A DNA stretch of 64,000 nucleotides. Origin: Candidatus Didemnitutus sp. GTDB lineage: Bacteria; Verrucomicrobiota; Verrucomicrobiia; Opitutales; Opitutaceae. Every line of letters begins with the position of its first letter. Position 1 is the stretch's first letter. The notes beneath the pieces are model-generated. The model did no database searches. It was not told where the DNA came from and worked only from the letters and a program-made list of their open reading frames with translations. The stretch spans positions 2,790,001 to 2,854,000 of the forward strand of contig JAHCAY010000001.1 of the NCBI GenBank assembly GCA_019634575.1, read 5' to 3'. A program made the translations under genes and the position numbers. Below are positions 46,042-53,435 of the stretch, in pieces.

Positions 46042-46079
46042 ACGCAACTAATGCACGACGAACAGTTGCCTATGCAACT
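46034..46079. promoter_or_regulatory. Twin MarR-type operators between doxX and marR
   Basis: Two copies of AGTTGC-N4-GCAACT, at 46034-46049 (arms extend to TTAGTTGC / GCAACTAA) and at 46064-46079. The centres are 30 bases apart, about three helical turns, so two dimers would bind the same DNA face. The first covers the doxX start codon. The second lies 21 bases before the marR start. MarR regulators typically bind such sites in divergent promoters. Confidence 0.8.
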
Positions 46080-46100
46080 AAAAAGTGTAGAGTCTCGGCC

Positions 46101-46598
46101 ATGAAGCAGCCCAACCTGCCTGAAACCCACCTCGAAGCCTGGCGGCGTTACTACGTTTCCTTCTGGCGGATCTTCGCGGCGATCGAGGCGGACTTGCAGG
46201 CGGCGGGGCTGCCGTCGCTGAGCTGGTATGATGCGCTCTACGAGCTCTACCTCGCGCCCGACCGGCACCTGCGCATGAGCGAGCTGGCGCGCAGCGCGTT
46301 GCTCAGCCGGAGCGGACTGACGCGCCTCGTGGACAAGCTCGAGAAGGAGAAACTCATCCTCCGCAAATCCTGCCCGAGCGACGGCCGCGTGCAGCACGCG
46401 CAACTGACGGACAAGGGCGTCGAGGTGCTGAGGAAAATCTGGCCGGTCTACCGCGCGGGCATCGCGAAGTATTTCGCCGCGCACCTGAGCGAGGCGGACG
46501 CGCAGGAATTCGCACGCATGATGAGCAAGGTCGTCACGGCGATGCAGGAGGCCAGCGGTCCCGTGGCCTGCGAGAAGAACAAGAAGTTGCCGGAGTGA
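46101..46598 (+). CDS. MarR-family transcriptional regulator
   Basis: 165 residues. The winged helix has MSELARSALLSRSGLTRLVD (recognition helix) and the wing SCPSDGRVQHAQLTDKG. Dimerisation helices lie at both ends. There is one Cys in the wing (KSCPSD) and one near the C-terminus (VACEKN), possible redox sensors. Divergent from doxX with twin operators between, so autoregulation and control of doxX are likely. Confidence 0.93.
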   Translation: MKQPNLPETHLEAWRRYYVSFWRIFAAIEADLQAAGLPSLSWYDALYELYLAPDRHLRMSELARSALLSRSGLTRLVDKLEKEKLILRKSCPSDGRVQHAQLTDKGVEVLRKIWPVYRAGIAKYFAAHLSEADAQEFARMMSKVVTAMQEASGPVACEKNKKLPE

Positions 46599-46673
46599 GG
46601 TGGCGCAGCGGTTGGCGGGCGAGCCACGGAGCGTGGCGCGCGGGACGGAGCGCCCACGATAATCGCGAGCGCC

Positions 46674-46700
46674 ACCCGCGCCCGGAGGTCGCGGGCTACC
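46674..46700. repeat. REP-like repeat, family A
   Basis: 27-base copy starting ACCCGCGCCCGGAGG and ending GGGCTACC, identical to the copy at 52080-52106 by eye. It lies in the gap after marR. Confidence 0.7.
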
Positions 46701-46733
46701 CTGCCGCGGACGAGCGGAGGTGCGACGGACGCC

Positions 46734-47213
46734 TCACTTCGCCGGCGCGCTCAAGGCGGCGCCGACCGCGCGGCGCGTGTTCGTGGCCCAGTCGGCGAGC
46801 GTCTTGATTTCCGCGTCGGTCAGCTTGGCGTCGCGGTGCACCCAGGTGTAGGAGTCGAGCGGCATCTTGTGCTCCCGCACTTCCTCGGCGGTCTCCTCGA
46901 GTTTGCGCGTGGCGCGCTTGAGCGTGTAGGTGGAAAATTCCGAGAAGTTCAGGTGGCGCTTGCCGTCGCGCACGTGCTTCTCGAGCCACCAGCCGATGGG
47001 CTGCACGTTGGCATACCACGGGTAGTGCGTGGCGTTCGAGTGGCAGTCGTAGCAGGCGCGTTGGAGGATTGCGTCCACTTCCGCCGGGACGGGCGCGAGT
47101 TGGCCGATGTGATTCGGACCGGCGACGGTGCCGTGGTTGCTCATCGGACGAACGGCCTGCGCGACGACCAACACCGCGCCGAGGCCCAGGAGGATTTTGG
47201 CGGAAGTCTTCAC
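46734..47213 (-). CDS. Heme-binding domain protein, exported
   Basis: 159 residues. An N-terminal signal anchor (KILLGLGAVLVVAQAV) is followed by one c-type heme motif, CYDCH, with WYANVQPIGWWLEKHV downstream, matching the small heme-binding (Haem_bd) family. Periplasmic. The GTG start was chosen for the signal sequence. It may act in electron transfer; no partner is adjacent. Confidence 0.88.
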   Translation of the reverse strand: MKTSAKILLGLGAVLVVAQAVRPMSNHGTVAGPNHIGQLAPVPAEVDAILQRACYDCHSNATHYPWYANVQPIGWWLEKHVRDGKRHLNFSEFSTYTLKRATRKLEETAEEVREHKMPLDSYTWVHRDAKLTDAEIKTLADWATNTRRAVGAALSAPAK

Positions 47214-47296
47214 GGGCGGAAAATTTCCACGACCGCGCGCGGCGGGCAAGACTTCTGCGCTCGCGCGGCGGGCGCCGGCCGGCTTCGCTACCGGCC

Positions 47297-48088
47297 ATGA
47301 ATCTACGGGCGCGAATTCTGCTCGGTTTTCTCGGTGTGCTCGCGACGGCGGCGCCGCTGGGCGCGACGCAACTCCATCTCGCGGGCGACTCGACGATGGC
47401 GACCAAGGAGCGCCAGACGCCCAACCCGGAATACGGCTGGGGCGAGGCGCTGCCGCGCTATTTCGGCGCGCGACTCACCGTGGTGAATCATGCGCTCAAC
47501 GGCCGCAGCTCGAAGTCGTTCATCGCCGAGGGCGTCTGGCAAAAACTCGTCGCGACCCTGCAACCCGGCGACTGGGTGATCGTGCAGTTCGGCCACAACG
47601 ACGAAAAATCCGACGCCGCCCGCCACACCGAGCCGCGCGGGGAATACTCCGCGAATCTCCGGCGCATGATCGCCGACGTGCGCGCGAAACACGCCACGCC
47701 GATCCTCGCGACCTCGGTGGCGCGCCGCAAATGGGCGGCCGACGGCGTGCACCTGATCGACACGCATGGCGACTATCTCGCGGCCGTGCGTGAGGTCGGC
47801 GCGGCGGAAAAAACTCCCGTGCTCGAGCTCAACGCGCTGACGACAGCGCTCGAGGAAGCGCACGGCGTCGAAGGCTCGAAGCGCCTGCACCTCTGGATCG
47901 CGCCCGGCGTCTACGCGCGCAGCGCGAAAAAGGGCTGGCAGGACGACACGCATTATTCCGCCTACGGCGCCGACCGTGTGGCGGCGCTGGCGGTGCAGGA
48001 AATCCTCCGGCTCGGATTGCCGCTCGGCGATTTCCTCGCCGGCGATCCCCCGGCCGGCGCGCAGCCGGACGCGAAGGCCGAACGGTAA
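47297..48088 (+). CDS. Secreted SGNH esterase, rhamnogalacturonan acetylesterase-like
   Basis: 263 residues with a signal peptide (about 1-23). Block I is LHLAGDSTMA (Ser nucleophile), with GRSSKSFIAEG, block III QFGHNDEK and block V DDTHYSAYGA (Asp/His). These are the motifs of CE12-type esterases that remove acetyl groups from pectic rhamnogalacturonan. Fits the plant-polysaccharide theme, but no pectinase is nearby. Confidence 0.92.
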   Translation: MNLRARILLGFLGVLATAAPLGATQLHLAGDSTMATKERQTPNPEYGWGEALPRYFGARLTVVNHALNGRSSKSFIAEGVWQKLVATLQPGDWVIVQFGHNDEKSDAARHTEPRGEYSANLRRMIADVRAKHATPILATSVARRKWAADGVHLIDTHGDYLAAVREVGAAEKTPVLELNALTTALEEAHGVEGSKRLHLWIAPGVYARSAKKGWQDDTHYSAYGADRVAALAVQEILRLGLPLGDFLAGDPPAGAQPDAKAER

Positions 48089-48130
48089 GCACTACTCCGG
48101 CAGGTCGCTCCTTTTTTCGGGGGAACGCGA

Positions 48131-48191
48131 GGTAGCCCGGCCTCTCCGAGGACGGGTCCGGCGCACCCGCGCCCCGAGGTCGCGGGCTACC
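48131..48191. repeat. REP-like inverted pair, family A
   Basis: In a 323-base gap without a clear gene. A reverse partial copy (GGTAGCCCGGCCTC) at the left faces a forward copy at 48165-48191 (one base different from the 46674 copy). Together they could fold into a long hairpin. Confidence 0.65.
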
Positions 48192-48255
48192 TGGCAGTCG
48201 CACTTGGCCGCGGACGTATTCCTCGGGGTCGGGGAAATATCCTTGGGCTGGAGAT

Positions 48256-48345
48256 GGTAGACAGCGACCTTGGTCGCGCCCGCGCTGCACGCGCGTGTGT
48301 GAGCTGCGCCTATGGTGGAGGGCGCGTGCGAGCACGCTGCCTACA
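48256..48345. repeat. REP-like inverted pair, family B
   Basis: Copy 1 at 48256-48280 (GGTAGACAGCGACCTTGGTC...). Copy 2 at 48321-48345 is inverted; its reverse complement starts TGTAGGCAGCGTGCTCGCAC. Same gap as the family A pair, so the gap is largely repeat DNA. Confidence 0.6.
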
Positions 48346-48411
48346 GTGGAGCCCGGTTTCGGAAGACCTCTGGCGTTGCCAGCGGCGGCGGCCGGTCACA
48401 CGCTCCGCCGC

Positions 48412-48828
48412 GTGACTCGCCGTGCGTTCATCGGAGCTGTCTTTCTCGCGGTTTTTTGCCGGCTGACCGGAACGGCTCGCGCCGCGACGGCGAGCGAGGT
48501 GGTGCGCGAAGCGATCCAGCGGCAGCGCGTGCTCCGGCTGCGTTACGGCGGGCACATGCGGTTGGTCGAGCCTCATGCGATCGGCATCACTACTGGCGGA
48601 CACCGCGCCGTGCTGGCGTGGCAGATCGAGGGCGGCAGCCGCTCCGATCCGCCGAGTGGTTGGCGAACCTTCCTGCTCGAAGACGTCAGCGAAGCCGCGC
48701 TCACCGTGCGCGGTTTCACGCGTCGGCCCAGCTACAATCGCGACAAGGCGGCGCTGCACGCGATCGAGCTCGAGGTCACGCCGCCCGAGGACGCCGCCAC
48801 CAATCCGCCTGCAACAAACCGCGACTGA
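48412..48828 (+). CDS. Exported WYL-like domain protein
   Basis: 138 residues. The N-terminus RRAFIGAVFLAVFCRLTGTARA is an export signal with a twin-Arg flavour. The body, VVREAIQRQRVLRLRYGGHMRLVEPHAIGITTGGHRAVLAWQ in part, matches the WYL fold (RxLRxxY, VEPH), normally a cytoplasmic ligand sensor. GTG 48412 is preferred for the signal; a longer frame upstream runs into repeat DNA. Its 3' end overlaps the convergent methyltransferase gene by 53 bases. Confidence 0.65.
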   Translation: MTRRAFIGAVFLAVFCRLTGTARAATASEVVREAIQRQRVLRLRYGGHMRLVEPHAIGITTGGHRAVLAWQIEGGSRSDPPSGWRTFLLEDVSEAALTVRGFTRRPSYNRDKAALHAIELEVTPPEDAATNPPATNRD

Positions 48829-49423
48829 AAGTCCGCCGCCCGCCGAGCGCGAAACCTTGCGCGGCGAGCAAATCGTCCGGCGGAGTGAGACGACGCGCCG
48901 GCAACCGCGTGGCGACGCGGAAAAACGCATACATCAGCGCGTGCACCGCGCGCGCGCGGTGCCGCGTCCAGCCGCGCTCGGGCACGGCGAAATCGGTCAC
49001 CAGCCAGACGGCGTCGGGCGCGGCCGCGTCGGCCAGCCCGGCGACCACGGCGGAGAGTTCGCGCGGGGCGAAGCAATCGAGGAAGAAGTGCGTCGCGATC
49101 GCGTCGAAGGCACCCGCTTCCGCTCGCCACTCGGGCAGGCACGCGTGGATGAATTGGATGCGCGAGAGATCGAGCCGCGCGCGGCGGGCGCGGTTTTCCG
49201 CTTCGCGCAGCATGCCCGCGCTGGCGTCGACGCAGGTCACGCGCAGCCGGCGGTGCCGTGGGAGCAGTTCGTGGAGGGATCGCCCGTGTCCGACGCCGGC
49301 GATCAGCAGGCGTTCGCGGTCGGCGAGGCGATCGATCCACGCCGTGCGGGCGCGTTGCAGCAGGCGGCCGGCGAGCACGCGCTCCATCCAGCCGTAGTGC
49401 GGCGCGAGCAGGTCGAAACTCAC
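48776..49423 (-). CDS. Class I SAM-dependent methyltransferase
   Basis: 215 residues. It opens SFDLLAPHYGWMERVLAG, with SAM-binding motif LLIAGVGHGRSL, acidic motif VTCVDASAGML, and FDAIATHFFLDCF. The GTG start overlaps the previous stop as GTGA. The substrate is unknown. It is last in a small minus-strand cluster of membrane genes. Confidence 0.88.
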   Translation of the reverse strand: MSFDLLAPHYGWMERVLAGRLLQRARTAWIDRLADRERLLIAGVGHGRSLHELLPRHRRLRVTCVDASAGMLREAENRARRARLDLSRIQFIHACLPEWRAEAGAFDAIATHFFLDCFAPRELSAVVAGLADAAAPDAVWLVTDFAVPERGWTRHRARAVHALMYAFFRVATRLPARRLTPPDDLLAAQGFALGGRRTFSRGLLQADWWRRPRAA

Positions 49424-49779
49424 GCGTAGCTCCACCACGCCCCGGCGCCGAGCGCGCCCGCGGCGTAGGCGACGACGTCGCGCCAGTCGCCCGTCGCATG
49501 CGCGAAGACGTGCGGTGCGATCACCTCGGCGGCGATCGACCACACGACGAGATGGAGCGCGATCTCCGACCAGCGCGGGCGTTGATCGTGTTCGCGCAAG
49601 CCGAGCCGGCGCTGCGCCCAGAGGGCGAGCGGCAACGCGGCCGGAATCAGGAGCAAATCCGTGAACTGATCGTGCCAGAAGCCGTGCGCGACGTGCGCGC
49701 GCAGCCACCAGCGTCCGAACGCGTAGGCCGCGACTGCGACGATGCAGGCCGGATCGAGCGCGTAGCGAAAATTTTTCAC
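49420..49779 (-). CDS. Small membrane protein, function unknown
   Basis: 119 residues with about four hydrophobic segments (PACIVAVAAYAFGRW, LLLIPAALPLALWA, HLVVWSIAAEVIAPHVF, DVVAYAAGALGAGAWW). It looks like a small integral membrane protein of the VanZ-like or DUF2809-like size class, but no family was recognised. GTG start overlaps a preceding tiny frame as GTGA and the methyltransferase start overlaps its stop, so translation is coupled. Confidence 0.65.
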   Translation of the reverse strand: MKNFRYALDPACIVAVAAYAFGRWWLRAHVAHGFWHDQFTDLLLIPAALPLALWAQRRLGLREHDQRPRWSEIALHLVVWSIAAEVIAPHVFAHATGDWRDVVAYAAGALGAGAWWSYA

Positions 49780-49865
49780 AACAGGCCGGCGATCAGCAGA
49801 CCGGAGCCGAGGGCGAGCGCGAGGCGGAGGAAGAAATTCGCGCGAGGAGAGAGCGTGGAGAACAT
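49776..49865 (-). CDS. Possible 29-residue membrane peptide
   Basis: A short frame from ATG: a basic start, then one hydrophobic helix (NFFLRLALALGSGLLIAGLL). Its stop overlaps the next GTG start as GTGA, the same junction type as the following gene pair. It could be a leader peptide for translational coupling or a real micro-protein. Confidence 0.4.
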   Translation of the reverse strand: MFSTLSPRANFFLRLALALGSGLLIAGLL

Positions 49866-49997
49866 GTCGCCACGAAAAAGCGATTCGTGCGCGGGGCAAA
49901 CCGCGAAACGGGGCGGCGTGTGTCACCACATCGGCTCATGACCGCCAGAAGCGGCCGGGCGCGGCCGGGAAATTTCCATGGCGGAGAAGACGGAGAA

Positions 49998-50071
49998 GGT
50001 GGGCGCCGGCGTCCCGACGGCGCCGGGGCAAGTGCCGCGTGCGAGGCGCCGCCGGGACGTCGGCGCCCACC
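49998..50071. repeat. Large inverted repeat, 27-base arms
   Basis: Arms at 49998-50024 and 50045-50071, 25 of 27 bases matching, loop of 20 bases. The left arm starts GGTGGGCGCCGGCGTCCC. Part of a 313-base gap (49930-50242 region) in which no gene was seen. Confidence 0.7.
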
Positions 50072-50154
50072 TCGCCTTGGTTTTCAGCGCGAGGAGCCGC
50101 GCGTGGACGGTGACGGGGCGATTCCATAGGCCGTCCGAAGAGGGCGGGAATTAA

Positions 50155-50212
50155 TGTGGGCAGCGCGCTGGCGCGCCTTGCGTTCGTGGGCGCCCAAGGG
50201 CGCTGGCCCACA
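50155..50212. repeat. Inverted repeat, family B-related
   Basis: TGTGGGCAGCGC at the left faces GCGCTGGCCCACA at the right, with one bulge. The left half continues GCTGGCGCGCC, resembling family B. Same gene-free gap as the larger inverted repeat. Confidence 0.55.
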
Positions 50213-50242
50213 AATCCCGGCGAGGAAGCCCGCGCTACGTGC

Positions 50243-50884
50243 TCAGGCGGCGGCGGGGCGGCAGAGCAGGTAGAGCCACATCGGCGTGCCGTCGGGATTC
50301 TTTTGCACGGCGCCGGAGATCGTTTCGAGGCCCGCCTCGGTGACGCGCGCGCGCCACCAATCGACGGGTTGCACAGTGAGGTGCAGCGGCGCGCCGATGA
50401 CCTTCGGGCCGAAGGCGTCGGGGAAAAGCGCGATGCCGAAAAACACGCAGCGCGTCGCGGCGGCGCGCAGATTGCGCAACACGGCGGGGACGTGCTCGGT
50501 CGGGATGTGTTCCATGACGTCGGTGCAGACGACGGCGTCGTTCGGCGCGGGCAGCGCGCCGGCGTCCCACATGCAGCCGAGGGTGAGGAAACCGGGCGTC
50601 ATCTTGTCGGCGAACCACGGGTCGAGGCAGTTGGCGGCGATGTCGAAGCCGCGGATGGTGAAGTCGGCCTGGTTGTGCTCCATGAGGCGGCGCATGAATT
50701 TTCCGGAGCCGCAACCGGCGTCGAGGATCGTGCGCACACCGAGGTCGCGGAAGCGCGCGGCGAGGTCGAGGCGCTCAAGCGCGTGGAGGCCGGGGGAGAA
50801 CTTCCGGTAGTCGGCGTGCTCCCACATCTGTTCGTATTTGGCGCGTTCGTGGTCGGCGGCGGAAGGTTCGAGGGTGGCGGTCAT
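50243..50884 (-). CDS. SAM-dependent methyltransferase
   Basis: 213 residues. SAM-binding motif ILDAGCGSGKFMRRL, acidic region FTIRGFDIAANCLD, and VVCTDVMEHIPTEHV are typical of class I methyltransferases (methyltransferase 11/23 type). Substrate unknown. Stands alone between repeat DNA and the divergent EamA gene. ATG 50884 gives MTATLEPSAADHERAKYEQ. Confidence 0.9.
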   Translation of the reverse strand: MTATLEPSAADHERAKYEQMWEHADYRKFSPGLHALERLDLAARFRDLGVRTILDAGCGSGKFMRRLMEHNQADFTIRGFDIAANCLDPWFADKMTPGFLTLGCMWDAGALPAPNDAVVCTDVMEHIPTEHVPAVLRNLRAAATRCVFFGIALFPDAFGPKVIGAPLHLTVQPVDWWRARVTEAGLETISGAVQKNPDGTPMWLYLLCRPAAA

Positions 50885-51106
50885 GGCGGAGAGAGGTGGG
50901 CGCGCGGGCAATGCGGTCTGCGCCCGGCCGCGGGAGGCCGGGAGGTGCTCGCCCAATCCGCTCCATCGGCACGAAACGGGCGGACTTGCGCGGGAATTCG
51001 GCCGACGAAACGGCGCGCTGTATGGGAGATTCTCCGGTGGCGCTGTGGTCGCGGGGTCAATTGGCCGCTTGCCCGGGCCGGGGTGGAGGTTTGTTTCGCT
51101 GCGCGC

Positions 51107-52021
51107 ATGAACAACCTCGGCCTTTTTGTCACCTCAGTGCTGATCTGGGGCTCCACCTGGCTGGCGATTACGTTCCAGCTCGGGAAGGTGCCGCCGGAGG
51201 TGTCGGTCGCGTATCGTTTCGCGCTGGCGAGCGGGATGCTGTTCGCATGGTGCGCGGCGCGGGGGTTGCGGCTGCGCTACTCGTGGCGCGAGCACCGCTG
51301 GATGGCGCTGCAAGGGCTGTGTCTGTTCGGGCTGAATTACCTGACGATCTATCTCGCGGAGGCGGAAATCAGCTCGGGGCTGGTGGCGCTGGTGTTCTCG
51401 TTGATCGTGTTCATGAACATCGTGCTGGCGCGGGTGTTTTTCGGGACGCCGATCCGGCCGGCGATGATGCTGGCGGCGCTGCTCGGCGTGGGCGGCGTGA
51501 CGCTGGTGTTCCTGCCGGAACTGGCGCACGGCGTCGGGCGCGGCAATGCGCTGCTCGGACTCGGGCTCGCGGCGGCTTCGACGTGCTTCGCGTCGCTGGG
51601 CAACATGATCTCGGCGCGCAACCAGCGGCAGGGATTTCCCGTGATGCAGACCAACGCCTACGGCATGGCTTACGGTGCGCTCTTCGTGGGACTCTACGCG
51701 CTGGCGTGCGGGCGGCCGTTCGTGTTCGAGGCGACGCCGGCTTACATCGGGTCGCTGGTCTATCTGGCGTTGTTCGGCTCGGTCATCGCGTTCGGCGCCT
51801 ACCTGACGCTGATCGGGCGCATCGGGGCGGATCGCGCGGGCTACACGGGCGCGGTGATCCCGATCGTCGCGGTGGTGCTCTCGACGTTTTTCGAAGGGCT
51901 GCAATGGCACGCGACGACCTTCGTCGGCATGGCGCTGTGCCTCGCGGGCAACGTCGTGGTGTTGCGCGGCAAAGCCGCCGCCGCGCGCACCGCATCGACG
52001 GCCGCGCCGGCGAAAGCCTAG
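51107..52021 (+). CDS. EamA/DMT-family exporter
   Basis: 304 residues with ten transmembrane helices in two EamA halves. It opens LGLFVTSVLIWGSTWLAITF with YRFALASGMLF, typical of drug/metabolite transporters. The second half starts near LLGLGLAAASTCFASLGN. Likely exports amino acids or metabolites. ATG 51107 is the family start; a very long upstream in-frame extension is antisense to the methyltransferase and unlikely. Confidence 0.93.
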   Translation: MNNLGLFVTSVLIWGSTWLAITFQLGKVPPEVSVAYRFALASGMLFAWCAARGLRLRYSWREHRWMALQGLCLFGLNYLTIYLAEAEISSGLVALVFSLIVFMNIVLARVFFGTPIRPAMMLAALLGVGGVTLVFLPELAHGVGRGNALLGLGLAAASTCFASLGNMISARNQRQGFPVMQTNAYGMAYGALFVGLYALACGRPFVFEATPAYIGSLVYLALFGSVIAFGAYLTLIGRIGADRAGYTGAVIPIVAVVLSTFFEGLQWHATTFVGMALCLAGNVVVLRGKAAAARTASTAAPAKA

Positions 52022-52079
52022 CGCGGCGTCGTTCCGCGCAGATCCGTCGCCGGTCTCTCTCGGGCGCGCCGTTCGAGGA

Positions 52080-52106
52080 ACCCGCGCCCGGAGGTCGCGG
52101 GCTACC
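52080..52106. repeat. REP-like repeat, family A
   Basis: A 27-base copy of the repeat also at 46674-46700. It lies in the gap after the EamA gene. Confidence 0.7.
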
Positions 52107-52146
52107 TTTGAAGGCTCGCGCGACAGGTGGCGCGGAACCGACGAAT

Positions 52147-52171
52147 CAATTTTGCGTATTACGCAAAATTG
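52147..52171. terminator. Perfect palindrome over the DUF1643 stop codon
   Basis: 12-base arms CAATTTTGCGTA and TACGCAAAATTG around a single central T. The DUF1643 stop codon lies inside it. Between convergent genes (EamA and DUF1643), so a bidirectional terminator is plausible; an operator is an alternative. Confidence 0.5.
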
Positions 52172-52665
52172 CCCGGTGCAGGCAGCGCCGGCGACCAGCG
52201 CACGAGCGGCTGCCGGGCGGCGACGTAGAGCGGGTGACGCGGGTGGCCGTCTTGCGTGGTGCCGAGGCACCAGAGCTCGCGACCGGCAAAAAGCCGCACG
52301 ACTGCCTCGGCGCGCGCCTGGTGGACGCCGCTCACGCCCCACGCGGCGACGATCTTCTCGCACCGCGCCGCGGCGGCGAGGAGCGCGGCATCGTTCTCGG
52401 CGCCGACGGGATCGGCGTGCTTCATCATCTCTTCGGGATACGGCGTGCGCAGGCCGAAGAGGTTGGCCATGAGGAAACCGTCGAAACCTTCGCGCTGCGA
52501 AAACGCGCGGATGCGCGTCAGCGTCGGATCGAGCTGCGATTCGTCGGCCGTGGAGGGATTGAGGCCGATCCACATGATCAGCCGGTCGCCGAACAGCGGG
52601 TTCCACTGATGCACGAGCGAGTAGCGGTGCGCGCGGTCAGGCGAGAAATGGCAGACGTTGTCCAA
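52159..52665 (-). CDS. DUF1643 domain protein
   Basis: 168 residues. HFSPDRAHRYSLVHQWN, IMWIGLNPSTADESQLDPT and GFLMANLFGLRTPYPEEM are the DUF1643 signatures; the function of the family is unknown. No ATG fits; a TTG start gives DNVCHFSPDR, matching the usual family start. It lies 56 bases after the DUF4202 gene on the same strand. Confidence 0.85.
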   Translation of the reverse strand: MDNVCHFSPDRAHRYSLVHQWNPLFGDRLIMWIGLNPSTADESQLDPTLTRIRAFSQREGFDGFLMANLFGLRTPYPEEMMKHADPVGAENDAALLAAAARCEKIVAAWGVSGVHQARAEAVVRLFAGRELWCLGTTQDGHPRHPLYVAARQPLVRWSPALPAPGNFA

Positions 52666-52721
52666 GCGGCGGAGCGAAACGGACGCGGCGTGTGGCGGCA
52701 AGCGCGCCGCGGCTCCGGCGA

Positions 52722-53309
52722 TCAGCCGGCGATCACCGCCTCGCGCACGAGGGCGGCGATGGGGGCGGGGAGGGGCAACGCGAGGGCGAGTTCGTGGGCG
52801 CGCGGGCTCATTTTTTTCCACGTCTTGCGCAGGATCTCGATGAACTTCTCGCGCGGGTAGTCGGCGTGTTGCGCGGCGAAATCGCCGATCTCGTTCTCGA
52901 GGAACACGAGGCACGCGGCGTCTTCGAGCGCTTGCGTGCCGGGGTTGGTCTTCAGCGCGGTCTTCGAAACCCACGTGTAAACCTCGTCGGCCTCGCCCGC
53001 TGGAACGCCGCCGGCGAGGAGCAGCTCCCGCGCGCGGCCGGCTTGTTTCACATAGAGCGATTGGCGCCACTTGAGGTAGCCGACCTTGCCGTCGGGGAAC
53101 GTCGTGCGCGGCACGCTCCAGCGTTCGAGGTGCTGGCAACGCGCGGCGAGGCGCAGCAGCGGCGTGGCGTCGGGCACGACGCGCGCGACCCACGCCTCCA
53201 TGCGCTCGGCGTAGACGAGTTCCGCGGCGCGGCCATCGGCCGTTTTCTTCGGATCGGCAGCGTGGGAGGCGTCGATGAGCGAGCGGGCGGCGGCGTAGGC
53301 GTCGGACAT
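52722..53309 (-). CDS. DUF4202 domain protein
   Basis: 195 residues. ARSLIDASHAADP, ELVYAERMEAWV, ARCQHLERWSVPRTTFP and GYLKWRQSLY are conserved DUF4202 motifs. The CQHLERW segment with two acidic/His positions hints at a helical metal-binding fold, but the function is unknown. ATG 53309 is the family start. Divergent from the ECF sigma gene, 126 bases apart. Confidence 0.88.
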   Translation of the reverse strand: MSDAYAAARSLIDASHAADPKKTADGRAAELVYAERMEAWVARVVPDATPLLRLAARCQHLERWSVPRTTFPDGKVGYLKWRQSLYVKQAGRARELLLAGGVPAGEADEVYTWVSKTALKTNPGTQALEDAACLVFLENEIGDFAAQHADYPREKFIEILRKTWKKMSPRAHELALALPLPAPIAALVREAVIAG

Positions 53310-53435
53310 GGCCGAGAGCGAGACGGGCGCAACCGGCGGCGGCAAGCGGGCGGTGCGTCACGCCGCTCCGCGCGGTCCGCGTTCGACGCATCGGGCTTGC
53401 CGTCAGCGCCGGGCTCGCTCCCTTGTCTCGCGCGC

